Below are positions 1 through 7,017 of a stretch of 34,292 nucleotides of DNA, piece after piece; within the stretch, counting starts at the first letter, position 1; every line of letters starts with the position of its first letter. The translations under genes were made by a program, and so were the position numbers. The stretch is from a virus, in the IMG/VR virus record IMGVR_UViG_3300043427_001528, positions 1 through 34,292 of that record; one strand, given 5' to 3'. The notes beneath the pieces were generated by a model, which saw only the letters and a program-made list of their open reading frames with translations, was not told the origin of the DNA and searched no databases.

Positions 1-127
1 ACTGTCTGCGCAGCTTGGCGTGCCGGTTGCGCAGCGCGACCCGTTTGCAAACATGTCAGGCAAGGGCCGCGAAGTGTTCCAGCGCGAACTCTACAAGCAG
101 GCCGACAAGAAGCTGACCGAGGCGGAA
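1..127. repeat. Terminal direct repeat, left copy (contig circularisation overlap)
   Basis: Bases 1-127 are identical to 34166-34292. A length of exactly 127 matches a common assembler k-mer, and one reading frame continues across the join. This is best read as the overlap of a circular assembly and not as biological terminal repeats. It implies a complete genome of 34,165 bp that is circular or circularly permuted (headful packaging, as expected for P22-like phages). Confidence 0.93.
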
Positions 128-679
128 GAGGGCGTATCTGCGGCCACGGCAATGGCGCGGGATGCGCAGCGGTTCCTGCAACTTCAAGGGAACGTTACGA
201 TGCAAGGCCCGGTCGCTGGCCGGGTTCCTGCGTTTTCTGACGCCGCGCAGGAGATGGACGCGATCACGGCGCGCATCACGCCGCAAATGCGTCAGCCAGG
301 ATCTGGCGCGACATCGGATTTCGATGCCAAGATGTTCCAGATGGCGACCGTGGGCCGCACGAAGAATCCGGCGACAAACGAAGCAATCGCAACGGGCATT
401 ATCGCCAACGCTCGCAATGCCGAGGACCGCGCACAATTCATGCGCGACTATGTGACCGTGAACGGGCACCTAGACGGGGCTGACCGCGAATGGAAACGCT
501 ACCTAAACGCCAATCCAATCTTTGACCCGGCATCGCCTAACACGCCGAAGATCAACGAATCGCGCCGGAGCTATCAGGAATTCTTCGGTGGTGCGCAACA
601 AGGTGCGCCGAACCTGCCGCCGCAAGATGCAGTCGAGGCCGAAATCCGCAGGCGTGCCGCTGCACGCGGGGGCCGCTGA
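1..679 (+). CDS. DNA-ejection/internal virion protein, C-terminal part (joins 33453-34165)
   Basis: This is the 3' part of a gene cut by the window edge. Joined across the 127-base overlap, the frame starting at 33453 continues without a stop to the TGA at 677-679, giving 463 residues. The GTG at 20 is an internal Val codon, not a start. The product is Ala/Gln/Arg-rich and mostly helical with no obvious enzyme motif. The C-terminal part has long amphipathic helices and a Pro/Gln-rich tail. It sits between the DNA-transfer-like protein at 32710 and the large protein at 679. That is the place where P22-like phages keep the ejected proteins (gp7, gp20, gp16), so I infer a role in DNA injection. 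TGATG overlap with the next gene. Function is from position only. Confidence 0.8.
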   Translation, partial: LSAQLGVPVAQRDPFANMSGKGREVFQRELYKQADKKLTEAEEGVSAATAMARDAQRFLQLQGNVTMQGPVAGRVPAFSDAAQEMDAITARITPQMRQPGSGATSDFDAKMFQMATVGRTKNPATNEAIATGIIANARNAEDRAQFMRDYVTVNGHLDGADREWKRYLNANPIFDPASPNTPKINESRRSYQEFFGGAQQGAPNLPPQDAVEAEIRRRAAARGGR

Positions 680-2589
680 TGGATTTGTCAAAGCTGTCTG
701 ATGATGACCTGATGGCGCTGCGCTCAGGCGATCTGTCTCGCGTTTCTGATGCGGGGCTGATGGCTATGCGTAGCGCTACTCCGCAAGACGCGCCTAGGCC
801 TAAAGCCACAGACACAGGCGGCACGCTGCAATTTGCCACGCCGTTTGGCCGCATTGATACGGGCGTCGGCCTTTCACCAGGAACGACGAATTTTCTGGCG
901 GGCATGGGCAAGGGCTTTACTGACGTTGCCCGTGGAGTTGGCCAGATGGCCCGTGTTGTCTCGCGCGATGATATTCGCCGTGCGCGAGAGCTTGACGAGG
1001 AATTGATGCAGACCGGCGCGGGGCAAGTCGGCAACATTGTCGGCGCTGCCGCATCGCTTGCGCCGCTTGCCTTTGTGCCAGGAGCGAACACCTATGCCGG
1101 TGCCGCCGCTATTGGCGCAGGCTCAGGACTTGCCGCCCCGAGTGCCAGCACGGGCGAAACCATTGCGAACACTGCAATTGGCGGTGCCGCTGGTACTGCC
1201 GCGCAACTTGCTGGCCGATTGATCGGTGCGGGTTATCAAGGAGTCAAGTCGCTAGCCGCGCCGTTTACGGAGCGTGGGCAGCAGCAGATTGCCGCAAGGA
1301 CAATGCAAGCGTTTGCGTCCGATCCGGCGCAAGCATCTGCCGCGCTTGCTGCGGCGCAGCCCTCGCGCATTCCTGGCGTTCAGCAGACCGCCGCCGAAAT
1401 TGCCCGCGATCCCGGACTAGCACAACTGCAACGGACGATTGCAAATAATCCGGACGCTGGTCGAGCCTTGGCGCAAAGGGCAATGCAAAACCAAGACGCC
1501 CGCGCCGCCGCACTGGAAAGCATTGCAGGAACTACCGCGCAACGTCAAGCCGCTGTGGCGTCAAGGGAGCAACTAGCGCAGCAAGCCTATCAAGCGGCGA
1601 CACAAGCTAACTACACGGTTGACGATCAACTCGCCAGCCTTTTGAGCAGGCCCGCAGTGCGGCAGGCTATGGCGCGGGCGAAAACCCTTGCTGAAAACGA
1701 GGGGCGTCAATTTTCGTTTGTAAGCGGGTCTCCAGCAAGACCGGCGCAAGTTTCAACCGTGCTTGACGCAAACGGCAATCCCGTTGTCATTTCTCCGGCT
1801 GCGCCGTCTACGCAAAAAGCGCAGGTTACCGGCCAAGGCTTGCAAGACCTCAAAATGGCAATGGATGAAATGCTGTCTGACCCTGCGTCCGGCTTTACCG
1901 GAAAAGCCGGTGATGCTGTCCGCAACCTGCAAAAGCAACTGTTGTCATGGATGGAGGGCGCAAACCCTCAATTTAAGGTCGCACGAGAGGGATACCGCGC
2001 CGCTTCGCAGCCGATCAATCAAATGGATGTCGGCCGCGCGTTGCTGGAAAAGCTGCAACCGGCCTCGGGTGCGGTTGGCGAACGTGGCGAGTCGTTTGCC
2101 CGTGCGCTGATGAATGCCGATGACCTTGCTCGAAGTGCTACCGGCTGGCGGGGTGCGCGGTTTGAGCAAATCATGTCGCCGGATCAGATGGCGACCGTCA
2201 ACGCATTGCGCGATCAGATTGCCGGTGTTGCCAATGCTGCAAACCTTGGGCGTGCGGTCGGATCAAACACTGGGCAGAATTTCGTTTCGCAGAATTTCCT
2301 GCGGCAAGTTCTCGGGCCTACCGGACTGCCGGAATCGTGGGCGGAAAGTACGCTGCTAGAAAGCCTTATGCGCCCGGTTCAGTTTGCTGCGCGGGCCGGA
2401 GAGCAGCGGATCACGCCGCAGATTGCAAACGCACTGCTAGACCCGCAAGAAGCCGCGTATTTGCTGAGTCTTGCGCAGCAGCGCAGTATGTTGGAGCGTG
2501 GTGGCGCTCGCGCGTTGGGCGCACTTGGCCCCGCAGGCGCTTCAGTTGCTCCTGCTATGACTCAATCACTGTTACCAGCGAATCAGTAA
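679..2589 (+). CDS. Large DNA-ejection/internal virion protein (gp16/gp20-like position)
   Basis: 636 residues. The start is set by a TGATG overlap with the preceding gene. The N-terminus carries a short duplicated motif, SDDDLMALRSGDLSRVSD followed by AGLMAMRS, which I recognise from internal virion proteins of podoviruses. Residues about 110-180 are Gly/Ala-rich and could insert in a membrane (LAPLAFVPGANTYAGAAAIG region). The rest is Ala/Gln-rich helix. By family habit such proteins leave the capsid with the DNA and help it cross the cell envelope. It is third in a row of three likely ejection proteins and precedes the tail fibre gene. The last 18 bases overlap an antisense small gene (2572-2709). 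No peptidoglycan hydrolase motif is apparent. Confidence 0.72.
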   Translation: MDLSKLSDDDLMALRSGDLSRVSDAGLMAMRSATPQDAPRPKATDTGGTLQFATPFGRIDTGVGLSPGTTNFLAGMGKGFTDVARGVGQMARVVSRDDIRRARELDEELMQTGAGQVGNIVGAAASLAPLAFVPGANTYAGAAAIGAGSGLAAPSASTGETIANTAIGGAAGTAAQLAGRLIGAGYQGVKSLAAPFTERGQQQIAARTMQAFASDPAQASAALAAAQPSRIPGVQQTAAEIARDPGLAQLQRTIANNPDAGRALAQRAMQNQDARAAALESIAGTTAQRQAAVASREQLAQQAYQAATQANYTVDDQLASLLSRPAVRQAMARAKTLAENEGRQFSFVSGSPARPAQVSTVLDANGNPVVISPAAPSTQKAQVTGQGLQDLKMAMDEMLSDPASGFTGKAGDAVRNLQKQLLSWMEGANPQFKVAREGYRAASQPINQMDVGRALLEKLQPASGAVGERGESFARALMNADDLARSATGWRGARFEQIMSPDQMATVNALRDQIAGVANAANLGRAVGSNTGQNFVSQNFLRQVLGPTGLPESWAESTLLESLMRPVQFAARAGEQRITPQIANALLDPQEAAYLLSLAQQRSMLERGGARALGALGPAGASVAPAMTQSLLPANQ

Positions 2590-2709
2590 TGCACGCTTCA
2601 ATCGGCCGTCCGGAAGTTTGTTTGTAATCCATCGACCGGCGGGCCTTGCGATACACAGCAAAAACGCGGCGACGAAACTTTTCAAGAAAATACCAATCGC
2701 GAGTTCCAT
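2572..2709 (-). CDS. Small antisense membrane protein, 45 aa
   Basis: Start ATG at 2709-2707, stop TAA at 2572. The protein begins MELAIGIFLKSFVAAFLLC, a single hydrophobic helix. It then has a basic tail (RWITNKLPDGRLKRALLIRW), which predicts a one-pass inner-membrane protein. The hydrophobic-then-basic design resembles small phage proteins ending in DGRLKR-type tails. It fills the only sizeable gap between the ejection-protein gene and the tail fibre, but lies on the opposite strand to all late genes. Its ATG directly abuts the ATG of the fibre gene (CATATG), so each gene's ribosome site lies in the other's coding sequence. The Shine-Dalgarno is weak (GGGGGAG about 13 bases upstream). It could be an envelope modifier, an antiholin-like peptide or a regulator; function unknown. 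Confidence 0.55.
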   Translation of the reverse strand: MELAIGIFLKSFVAAFLLCIARPAGRWITNKLPDGRLKRALLIRW

Positions 2710-3900
2710 ATGGCTAACGTAGCTCCCCCAGGTTTGGCGACATTCACATACCCGACGAGCGTACTCGTTAACGGGGTGCCGACGATTGTCCAACTGCCCG
2801 CCGCAGGATACCGGCTATTCACGTATGACGCCGGAACCACGAACCCGCGTACAACGTGGAGCAACGCAGGCGAAACGGTTGCAAATGCTAACCCGATCAT
2901 TTTAGACGCGAACGGGCAAGCGCAGATTTTCTATCGTGGCAATTACAAGCTCGAACTGCGGCAACCCGTAGCCCTTGGCGGCGCGGTTATCTGGACTGTG
3001 GACAATTTCAACGTCCCAGACCCTAGCGCATCGAACTCGATCCAGTTTGCCAACGGTACGGCCGCAACGCCCTCAATTCGATTTGCGCAGGCCACTAGCT
3101 CGGGGCTGTACTCTCCGGCCGCCAATCAGGTCGCGATGTCTGTCAGTGGCGTGCAGGCAATGCTGTGGGCCGCTGGGAACGTCGGCATCGGCGGAACCCC
3201 TACGCAGAAACTGGACGTATTTGGGACTGCGCGTATTCAAGGCACGACCACGATTACGACGGGCGGTCTAACCGTAACGGCTGGCGGCGCAACGATTACT
3301 GCCGGAGGTTTTACCGTTGCCGCTGGTGGCGCTGCGATCACCGGCAACTCGACCGTTGCGGGCACGTTCGGAGTTACTGGAAACACCACGATCAGCGGCG
3401 GCACGTTTGCAAGCCGTGGATTTGTCGACAACGCCACAGCGGCCGCGTGGAACATTGATAGCTCGGGGCGTTTCAGGAATAACGGGAACACGCAAATCAG
3501 CTTTGCAGCACGACGCATTACTAGCGATCAAACCACTAGCGGGGCACTTGTTTTCCAGGATGTTGCGTTTGCTGGTGGGCACAATGACGGAAGCGCATAT
3601 AACACTACAACTGGCATTTTTACGGTTCCGGCAGGACAAGGCGGCTCTTATCTAGTTTGCGCAACCGGCGAGGCTTACAACACAGGAGCCGTTGTCGACT
3701 GGACGATTGATCTGCGAGTTAACGCATCTGCCATCTTGACTCAGACAAAGCGCACTGACGCCAACGTGACCGATGGATGGGCGTTTGCAATCACATTGAA
3801 GCTGTCTGCTGGGGATACGGTAAACCTGAACGCAACACCTCTTAGTGCTTCGCTTTACATCAGGATTGGATCGTCTTTTTCGATTCGACAGGTGGGCTAA
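2710..3900 (+). CDS. Tail fibre/spike protein with C1q-like C-terminal domain
   Basis: 396 residues. The N-terminal 100 residues (MANVAPPGLATFTYPTSVLV, then a conserved-looking FTYDAGTTNPRTTWSNAGE block) resemble the virion-binding part of podovirus fibres. The middle (about 165-245) is a low-complexity Thr/Gly/Ala run, TTITTGGLTVTAGGATITAG and similar, typical of a beta-helical shaft. Residues about 280-396 contain the hallmarks of a C1q/TNF-like jelly-roll trimer (VFQDVAF, YNTTTGIFTVPAGQGGSYLV), a common receptor-binding tip. It is probably a trimer that recognises the host surface. It lies between ejection and lysis genes. The shaft repeats make it likely to vary between relatives. Confidence 0.8.
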   Translation: MANVAPPGLATFTYPTSVLVNGVPTIVQLPAAGYRLFTYDAGTTNPRTTWSNAGETVANANPIILDANGQAQIFYRGNYKLELRQPVALGGAVIWTVDNFNVPDPSASNSIQFANGTAATPSIRFAQATSSGLYSPAANQVAMSVSGVQAMLWAAGNVGIGGTPTQKLDVFGTARIQGTTTITTGGLTVTAGGATITAGGFTVAAGGAAITGNSTVAGTFGVTGNTTISGGTFASRGFVDNATAAAWNIDSSGRFRNNGNTQISFAARRITSDQTTSGALVFQDVAFAGGHNDGSAYNTTTGIFTVPAGQGGSYLVCATGEAYNTGAVVDWTIDLRVNASAILTQTKRTDANVTDGWAFAITLKLSAGDTVNLNATPLSASLYIRIGSSFSIRQVG

Positions 3901-4236
3901 ATGGATTTAACAGAAGTCTTCAGGAAATTCGGAGCTGAGGCTTTTGGCCTGTTAGGCGCATTAGTTGGCCTATCGTTTCACGAAAAATTGACGGTATTTG
4001 CCGTAGTCACTGCCATCATTGCCGGAGCTGCTGTTGCAGTTGTAGGCGCTCCAATCCTCACCCATTACATTGATCCACCGCAAGCCATCAGAGACCACGT
4101 TTTATCTGCGTGCGCTCTGGTGCTAGGTTTGATTGGTTTTTTGCTTGCCGGTGCTATTCACGCAAGTGCCGCCCATGCCCGCCACTGGTTGCCTGAGTTC
4201 ATCAGAAAAATGATTGAGCGCAAGGGGGGCGTGTAA
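3901..4236 (+). CDS. Putative holin
   Basis: 111 residues, starting at the base after the fibre stop codon. Hydrophobic segments lie at about 12-26, 30-54 and 68-90. They are followed by a basic tail (HWLPEFIRKMIERKGGV), as expected for a holin whose C-terminus stays in the cytoplasm. Next come a second membrane protein, a muramidase and spanins, so this is the first gene of the lysis cassette. Holins open the inner membrane at a set time so the endolysin can reach the wall. The exact class is uncertain because the first hydrophobic stretch is short, and either this gene or the next could be the antiholin. Confidence 0.72.
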   Translation: MDLTEVFRKFGAEAFGLLGALVGLSFHEKLTVFAVVTAIIAGAAVAVVGAPILTHYIDPPQAIRDHVLSACALVLGLIGFLLAGAIHASAAHARHWLPEFIRKMIERKGGV

Positions 4237-4529
4237 TGCTCGTTACTGCTGCCTACCTGATCGCGTGCGCAATTGTTGCCGTATTAGGTGTTAAGTGCCT
4301 CATTCGTATGAGCTGGCGCACGCAACACGCCCGCAGATTTGCGTTTGTGCTGATGACGGCGGGTGGATTGGTCCCCATGCTAGTGCTGATAACTCACGCT
4401 GCCGAGCTAATTTCAGCCGCTGATGCAATGCAAGCTTTGTCCGCTGTTAGCGCTGCTGCTCAAGTTTCTGGGCTGTTTTTTGCGCTTGGATTGGCGTGTT
4501 TGCTGATAATTGGCGCTAGGGGGCAATAA
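4236..4529 (+). CDS. Second lysis-cassette membrane protein (holin or antiholin candidate)
   Basis: 97 residues with three predicted membrane helices at about 3-22, 33-55 and 72-93, a loop rich in Arg (RMSWRTQHARR) after the first, and a very short tail. It is joined to the gene before and the gene after by TAATG overlaps, so the two membrane proteins and the endolysin are translated together. Two neighbouring membrane proteins before an endolysin usually mean a holin/antiholin pair or a holin plus accessory protein. I cannot tell which is which from sequence. Confidence 0.68.
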   Translation: MLVTAAYLIACAIVAVLGVKCLIRMSWRTQHARRFAFVLMTAGGLVPMLVLITHAAELISAADAMQALSAVSAAAQVSGLFFALGLACLLIIGARGQ

Positions 4530-5005
4530 TGGACTTCGACGCCGCGTTTGCCATTTTGCTAAAGCACGAGGGCGGGTTTTCGGATCACGCGGCCGATCCC
4601 GGTGGGAAGACCCGGTACGGAATAACTGAAGCTGTGGCGCGGGAAGTTGGCTACCGTGGCAACATGGAAGAATTGCCGATTGATCTTGCAAGGCGAATAT
4701 ATTTTGATCGGTACTGGACACCATGCCGAGCCGATGATTTACCTGGACCGCTTAGGTATCCGATGTTCGATGCCGCCGTTAACAGTGGAGTTCGTGCTGC
4801 GGTTAAGTGGCTACAACGCGCAGTAGGGTCTACGGTTGACGGAGTTATCGGACCGGAAACGATTAAAGCTGCAAACATGGCAGATGTTGATCGGGTGCGA
4901 GTGTGGATGATTGCCGACCGCCTTCGCGCAATGACATGGATGAACGGCTGGCCATCGTTTAGCCGAGGATGGGCGCGGCGTATTTGCGACGTTCTAGAAC
5001 AATGA
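4529..5005 (+). CDS. Endolysin, GH108 muramidase with peptidoglycan-binding domain
   Basis: 158 residues. The N-terminal domain matches the GH108 (N-acetylmuramidase) family: KHEGGFSDHAADPGGKTRYG holds the catalytic Glu (E14 in HEGG) and the DPGG..T.YGIT signature. The C-terminal half (about 75-158) matches the PG_binding_3 pattern: FDAAVNSGVRAAVKWLQRAV, then DGVIGPETI. It cleaves the glycan backbone of peptidoglycan once the holin has opened the membrane. There is no signal peptide or signal-anchor sequence, so export depends on the holin. The start overlaps the previous stop (TAATG) and its own stop overlaps the Rz start (ATGA). Full family length. Confidence 0.92.
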   Translation: MDFDAAFAILLKHEGGFSDHAADPGGKTRYGITEAVAREVGYRGNMEELPIDLARRIYFDRYWTPCRADDLPGPLRYPMFDAAVNSGVRAAVKWLQRAVGSTVDGVIGPETIKAANMADVDRVRVWMIADRLRAMTWMNGWPSFSRGWARRICDVLEQ

Positions 5006-5478
5006 ACTTGCTTGCGTTCCTTGCCGGGCCGTATCGAATGCTAGGCGCATTGCTTGCGGTGCTGCTGGCTTTGGGGGCGGTGTACTTCAAGGGCAGGGCA
5101 GACGGTAAGGACGCGATCCGTGCCGACTGGCAAATTGAGAAAGACGCGCTGGCAGATGCGCAGTCTCACACGCTGGCGGCTGCGATTGACAAAGCCAACG
5201 AATTGCAACGCAAGAAAACGGAAGCCGAGGCCACCTATGCGAAAGCCCTTGCAGACCGCGACCGCCGTATTTCTGCCCTTGCTGCTAGTAGCCTGCGCGA
5301 CGCCGCAGCCTTGCGTGCTGCCGGAACCGCTGCCGATTCCCTCGCCGCCTGCCGTGCCGATGCCGCCATCCTCCGGGACGTACTCAGCGGAGTTGATGAA
5401 GAAGCGGGAAGACTGGCGGCGGCTGCTGACGCAAGAGCCGACGAAGTAAGGGTGCTTTTGGAGGCATGGCCGCGATGA
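5002..5478 (+). CDS. Rz: i-spanin (Rz-like)
   Basis: 158 residues from the ATG at 5002, which overlaps the endolysin stop as ATGA. Residues about 12-28 form one membrane helix (MLGALLAVLLALGAVYF). They are followed by a long charged coiled coil (WQIEKDALADAQSHTLAAAI and onward), the architecture of inner-membrane spanin subunits. It would span the periplasm and pair with the nested lipoprotein Rz1 to fuse inner and outer membranes in the last step of lysis of a Gram-negative host. The stop overlaps the start of the next gene (ATGA at 5475-5478). Confidence 0.9.
   Translation: MNLLAFLAGPYRMLGALLAVLLALGAVYFKGRADGKDAIRADWQIEKDALADAQSHTLAAAIDKANELQRKKTEAEATYAKALADRDRRISALAASSLRDAAALRAAGTAADSLAACRADAAILRDVLSGVDEEAGRLAAAADARADEVRVLLEAWPR
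5237..5449 (+). CDS. Rz1: o-spanin lipoprotein (Rz1-like), nested in Rz
   Basis: 70 residues, entirely inside the Rz gene in the +1 frame. The ATG at 5237 begins MRKPLQTATAVFLPLLLVAC, a basic-hydrophobic signal ending in a lipobox (LVAC, Cys20). The mature part is short and proline-rich (PEPLPIPSPPAVPMPP), as is typical of Rz1, and ends at the TAA 5447-5449. Signal peptidase II would cleave before Cys20 and leave a 51-residue outer-membrane lipoprotein that binds Rz. The fully nested arrangement is that of phage lambda and confirms a Gram-negative host. Confidence 0.92.
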   Translation: MRKPLQTATAVFLPLLLVACATPQPCVLPEPLPIPSPPAVPMPPSSGTYSAELMKKREDWRRLLTQEPTK

Positions 5479-6554
5479 GCAACGCACTAACAAACGTCTA
5501 TTCTTTCGGCAACAAGCTGCGCAACAACCTGAAAGCGCTGCTGACCGACCCCGTAAATCATCTCGCCTCGCAGGCAAACATCTGGGCGGCGGACATGAAC
5601 CGCGCTCTCGACTCCCCTGCGACTGCGTACCGCCGTGCCGGTGGCGTTATGGCGGATGACACGTCAACCGTTGCCGCTGCGAACAGAGAGCAAGAAAGGA
5701 TGACTGCCGCTCTGATGGGCACCGCGCCGGGGTTTGTTGGGATGACTCGCCAATTTGTTGCCCCGCGTGACGAAGCAATGCGGATTGCGCAGCAAAACGC
5801 GGCAAAGCCGGTTAGCGATGGCGGACTAGGGCTGCGCCCGGATAACACGCCGATGGAGCGGGCTAGGGCGATGGGGTTTGATGAGCGAGAATATATCGGC
5901 GTTCACAAAGCGCCAACTTCAGCCAGCACAGGATACAGCGCTCCTTTGCATGAATTAAACAGAACTTATCCTGACGATATTTATTCAAGTATGGCCGCTA
6001 GGTATTACGGGGACGGCGCAAATCCTTCTCGTGATGCAACGTTAATTCGGAAAATGCAGGCTTTTCGTGCAAAACCTAATGCTCAAGTAGAAGTGTTTCG
6101 AGCGGTTCCTAAAAACGCCGGAGACTCTATTAATCAAGGAGATTGGGTGACTATGGATCGCCGGTATGCAATAGATCATGGAGAGGGAGCGCTAGGCGGC
6201 GATTACAAAATCATCAGTAAGAAAACGCCAGCAAAAACACTTTTTACTGAGGGCAATTCAATTTACGAACTTGGCATTGATAAAACTCAAAAGTTTGCCG
6301 AAGGGCCGGCATCAATGCCGACAATGGTAAGCAACGCAGCGCCATTTGAACGCTCCAGATTCGCCGCCTTTGACCCTGCCCGCGTCAACGAGAACGATAT
6401 GCTTGGATTTGTCAACCCGCGTCTACTTGCCGCACTTGGCCTCGGTAGCGCTGCCGCAGTAGCAGGGAATTCGCTACTGAACAGCGGCAAGAAGAAGATG
6501 GAAGACGCTAAAAAGGCGCGTCAGCAAGCGATTGACAAGGCCGAAGAAAAATAG
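5475..6554 (+). CDS. Protein with ADP-ribosyltransferase-like domain (phage polyvalent-protein type)
   Basis: 359 residues, taking the ATG at 5475 that overlaps the Rz stop (ATGA); an ATG at 5466 is possible but leaves one base after GGAGG. The N-terminal 125 residues are an Ala-rich linker. From about 128 the protein reads ERARAMGFDEREYIGVHKAP, close to the ARAMGFD..VYHGT opening of ADP-ribosyltransferase domains in phage polyvalent proteins. The pattern VFRAVP (Arg209), GDWVT..YA..HGE (222-237) and GNSIYELGID (Glu265) follows, which could be the Arg / Ser-Thr / Glu core of the ART fold. A hydrophobic stretch (about 315-337) and a Lys-rich tail end it. The middle (about 5890-6300) is visibly more A+T-rich than its flanks, so the domain may have been acquired. 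It is last in the late operon, after the spanins. It could be a virion toxin or a host modifier; ART identity is inference. Confidence 0.55.
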   Translation: MSNALTNVYSFGNKLRNNLKALLTDPVNHLASQANIWAADMNRALDSPATAYRRAGGVMADDTSTVAAANREQERMTAALMGTAPGFVGMTRQFVAPRDEAMRIAQQNAAKPVSDGGLGLRPDNTPMERARAMGFDEREYIGVHKAPTSASTGYSAPLHELNRTYPDDIYSSMAARYYGDGANPSRDATLIRKMQAFRAKPNAQVEVFRAVPKNAGDSINQGDWVTMDRRYAIDHGEGALGGDYKIISKKTPAKTLFTEGNSIYELGIDKTQKFAEGPASMPTMVSNAAPFERSRFAAFDPARVNENDMLGFVNPRLLAALGLGSAAAVAGNSLLNSGKKKMEDAKKARQQAIDKAEEK

Positions 6555-6569
6555 GGGGCCGAAGCCCCC
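6543..6569 (-). terminator. Rho-independent terminator of the leftward operon
   Basis: On the minus strand GGGGGC-TTCG-GCCCCC (6569 down to 6554) is a six-pair stem with a stable TTCG tetraloop, directly followed by TATTTTTCTT. It lies 5 bases past the stop of the 36-aa peptide gene. On the plus strand the same stem begins within the stop codon of the ART-like gene but has no T run after it. It therefore mainly ends leftward transcription and may also block read-through between converging operons. Confidence 0.82.
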
Positions 6570-6574
6570 GTGGG

Positions 6575-6685
6575 TTAGAACCAGATGCTCACGTGACCGC
6601 CGCCAATCTTTGATAGCAGTTCTTCGCTGATCTCAATTGCGTCGAGTTCTTCGTCAACAACAACTTCCACTTCGTTCTCGGTCAT
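6575..6685 (-). CDS. 36-aa peptide resembling a double-glycine leader (bacteriocin/RiPP-like) precursor
   Basis: The last gene of the leftward operon. ATG at 6685, TAA at 6577-6575. The peptide starts MTENEVEVVVDEELDAIEIS and ends EELLSKIGGGHVSIWF. The acidic amphipathic N-terminus followed by I-S-E-E-L-L-x-K-I-G-G matches the consensus of double-glycine leader peptides (L-S-x-E-E-L-x-x-I-x-GG) that C39-peptidase ABC transporters cut after GG. The remaining core would be only 7 residues (GHVSIWF), ending in two aromatics. No peptidase or transporter gene lies in this genome, so any processing would use host machinery. The ribosome site is weak (AGAAAG about 9 bases upstream). It is separated from the upstream gene by a 47-base gap with a hairpin. 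It could instead be an acidic host-takeover peptide whose GGG is chance. Confidence 0.55.
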   Translation of the reverse strand: MTENEVEVVVDEELDAIEISEELLSKIGGGHVSIWF

Positions 6686-6703
6686 GGCAGTTTCTTTCTA
6701 GGT

Positions 6704-6725
6704 GCGGGCTGAATCCGCCGCCCGC
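6704..6725. other. GC-rich hairpin between the last two early genes
   Basis: GCGGGC (6704-6709) pairs with GCCCGC (6720-6725) across a 10-base loop, in the 47-base gap between the gene at 6733 and the 36-aa peptide gene. There is no T run on either side, so it is not a standard terminator. It could slow polymerase or protect the 3' end of the longer upstream message. Confidence 0.45.
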
Positions 6726-6732
6726 TGCGCGG

Positions 6733-7017
6733 TTATTTCATATTCCTACCAATCTCAGCCGCGGCGCGGGTAATGGAGCGTCGGGTAGCTGCGCACGGGT
6801 CTTTGTCCGATGAATCAGCGTGTAGATAACCGTAACGCACCGCTTCCCACAAGTTCAACCTCACCGCCAGCCGCAGCGCATCTGAGTCATATATCAGCGG
6901 ACTCCATCCATACGCTTTATCGCCGTCGTTCACGACAACATAATTTTCCTGCACCCAACGCTTAATCGTTAACCCGGCCGCCTTTGCGGCAAGTTCGAGC
7001 AATTCTTTATCACTCAT
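6733..7017 (-). CDS. Conserved small phage protein of unknown function
   Basis: 94 residues, start ATG at 7017 overlapping the previous stop (ATGA). It has the pattern ELLELAAKAAG near the start and SPLIYDSDALRLAVRLNL in the middle. I recognise this layout from a widespread small early-region phage protein of unknown role (usually W.P..DDGDALRLAV.L). Soluble, with no membrane helix or metal-binding cluster. Function unknown. Confidence 0.75.
   Translation of the reverse strand: MSDKELLELAAKAAGLTIKRWVQENYVVVNDGDKAYGWSPLIYDSDALRLAVRLNLWEAVRYGYLHADSSDKDPCAATRRSITRAAAEIGRNMK

Noticed and set aside
1-127. Biological direct terminal repeats as in T7
   Set aside because: Length is exactly an assembler k-mer, and the repeat lies in the middle of a gene that is only complete after circular joining.
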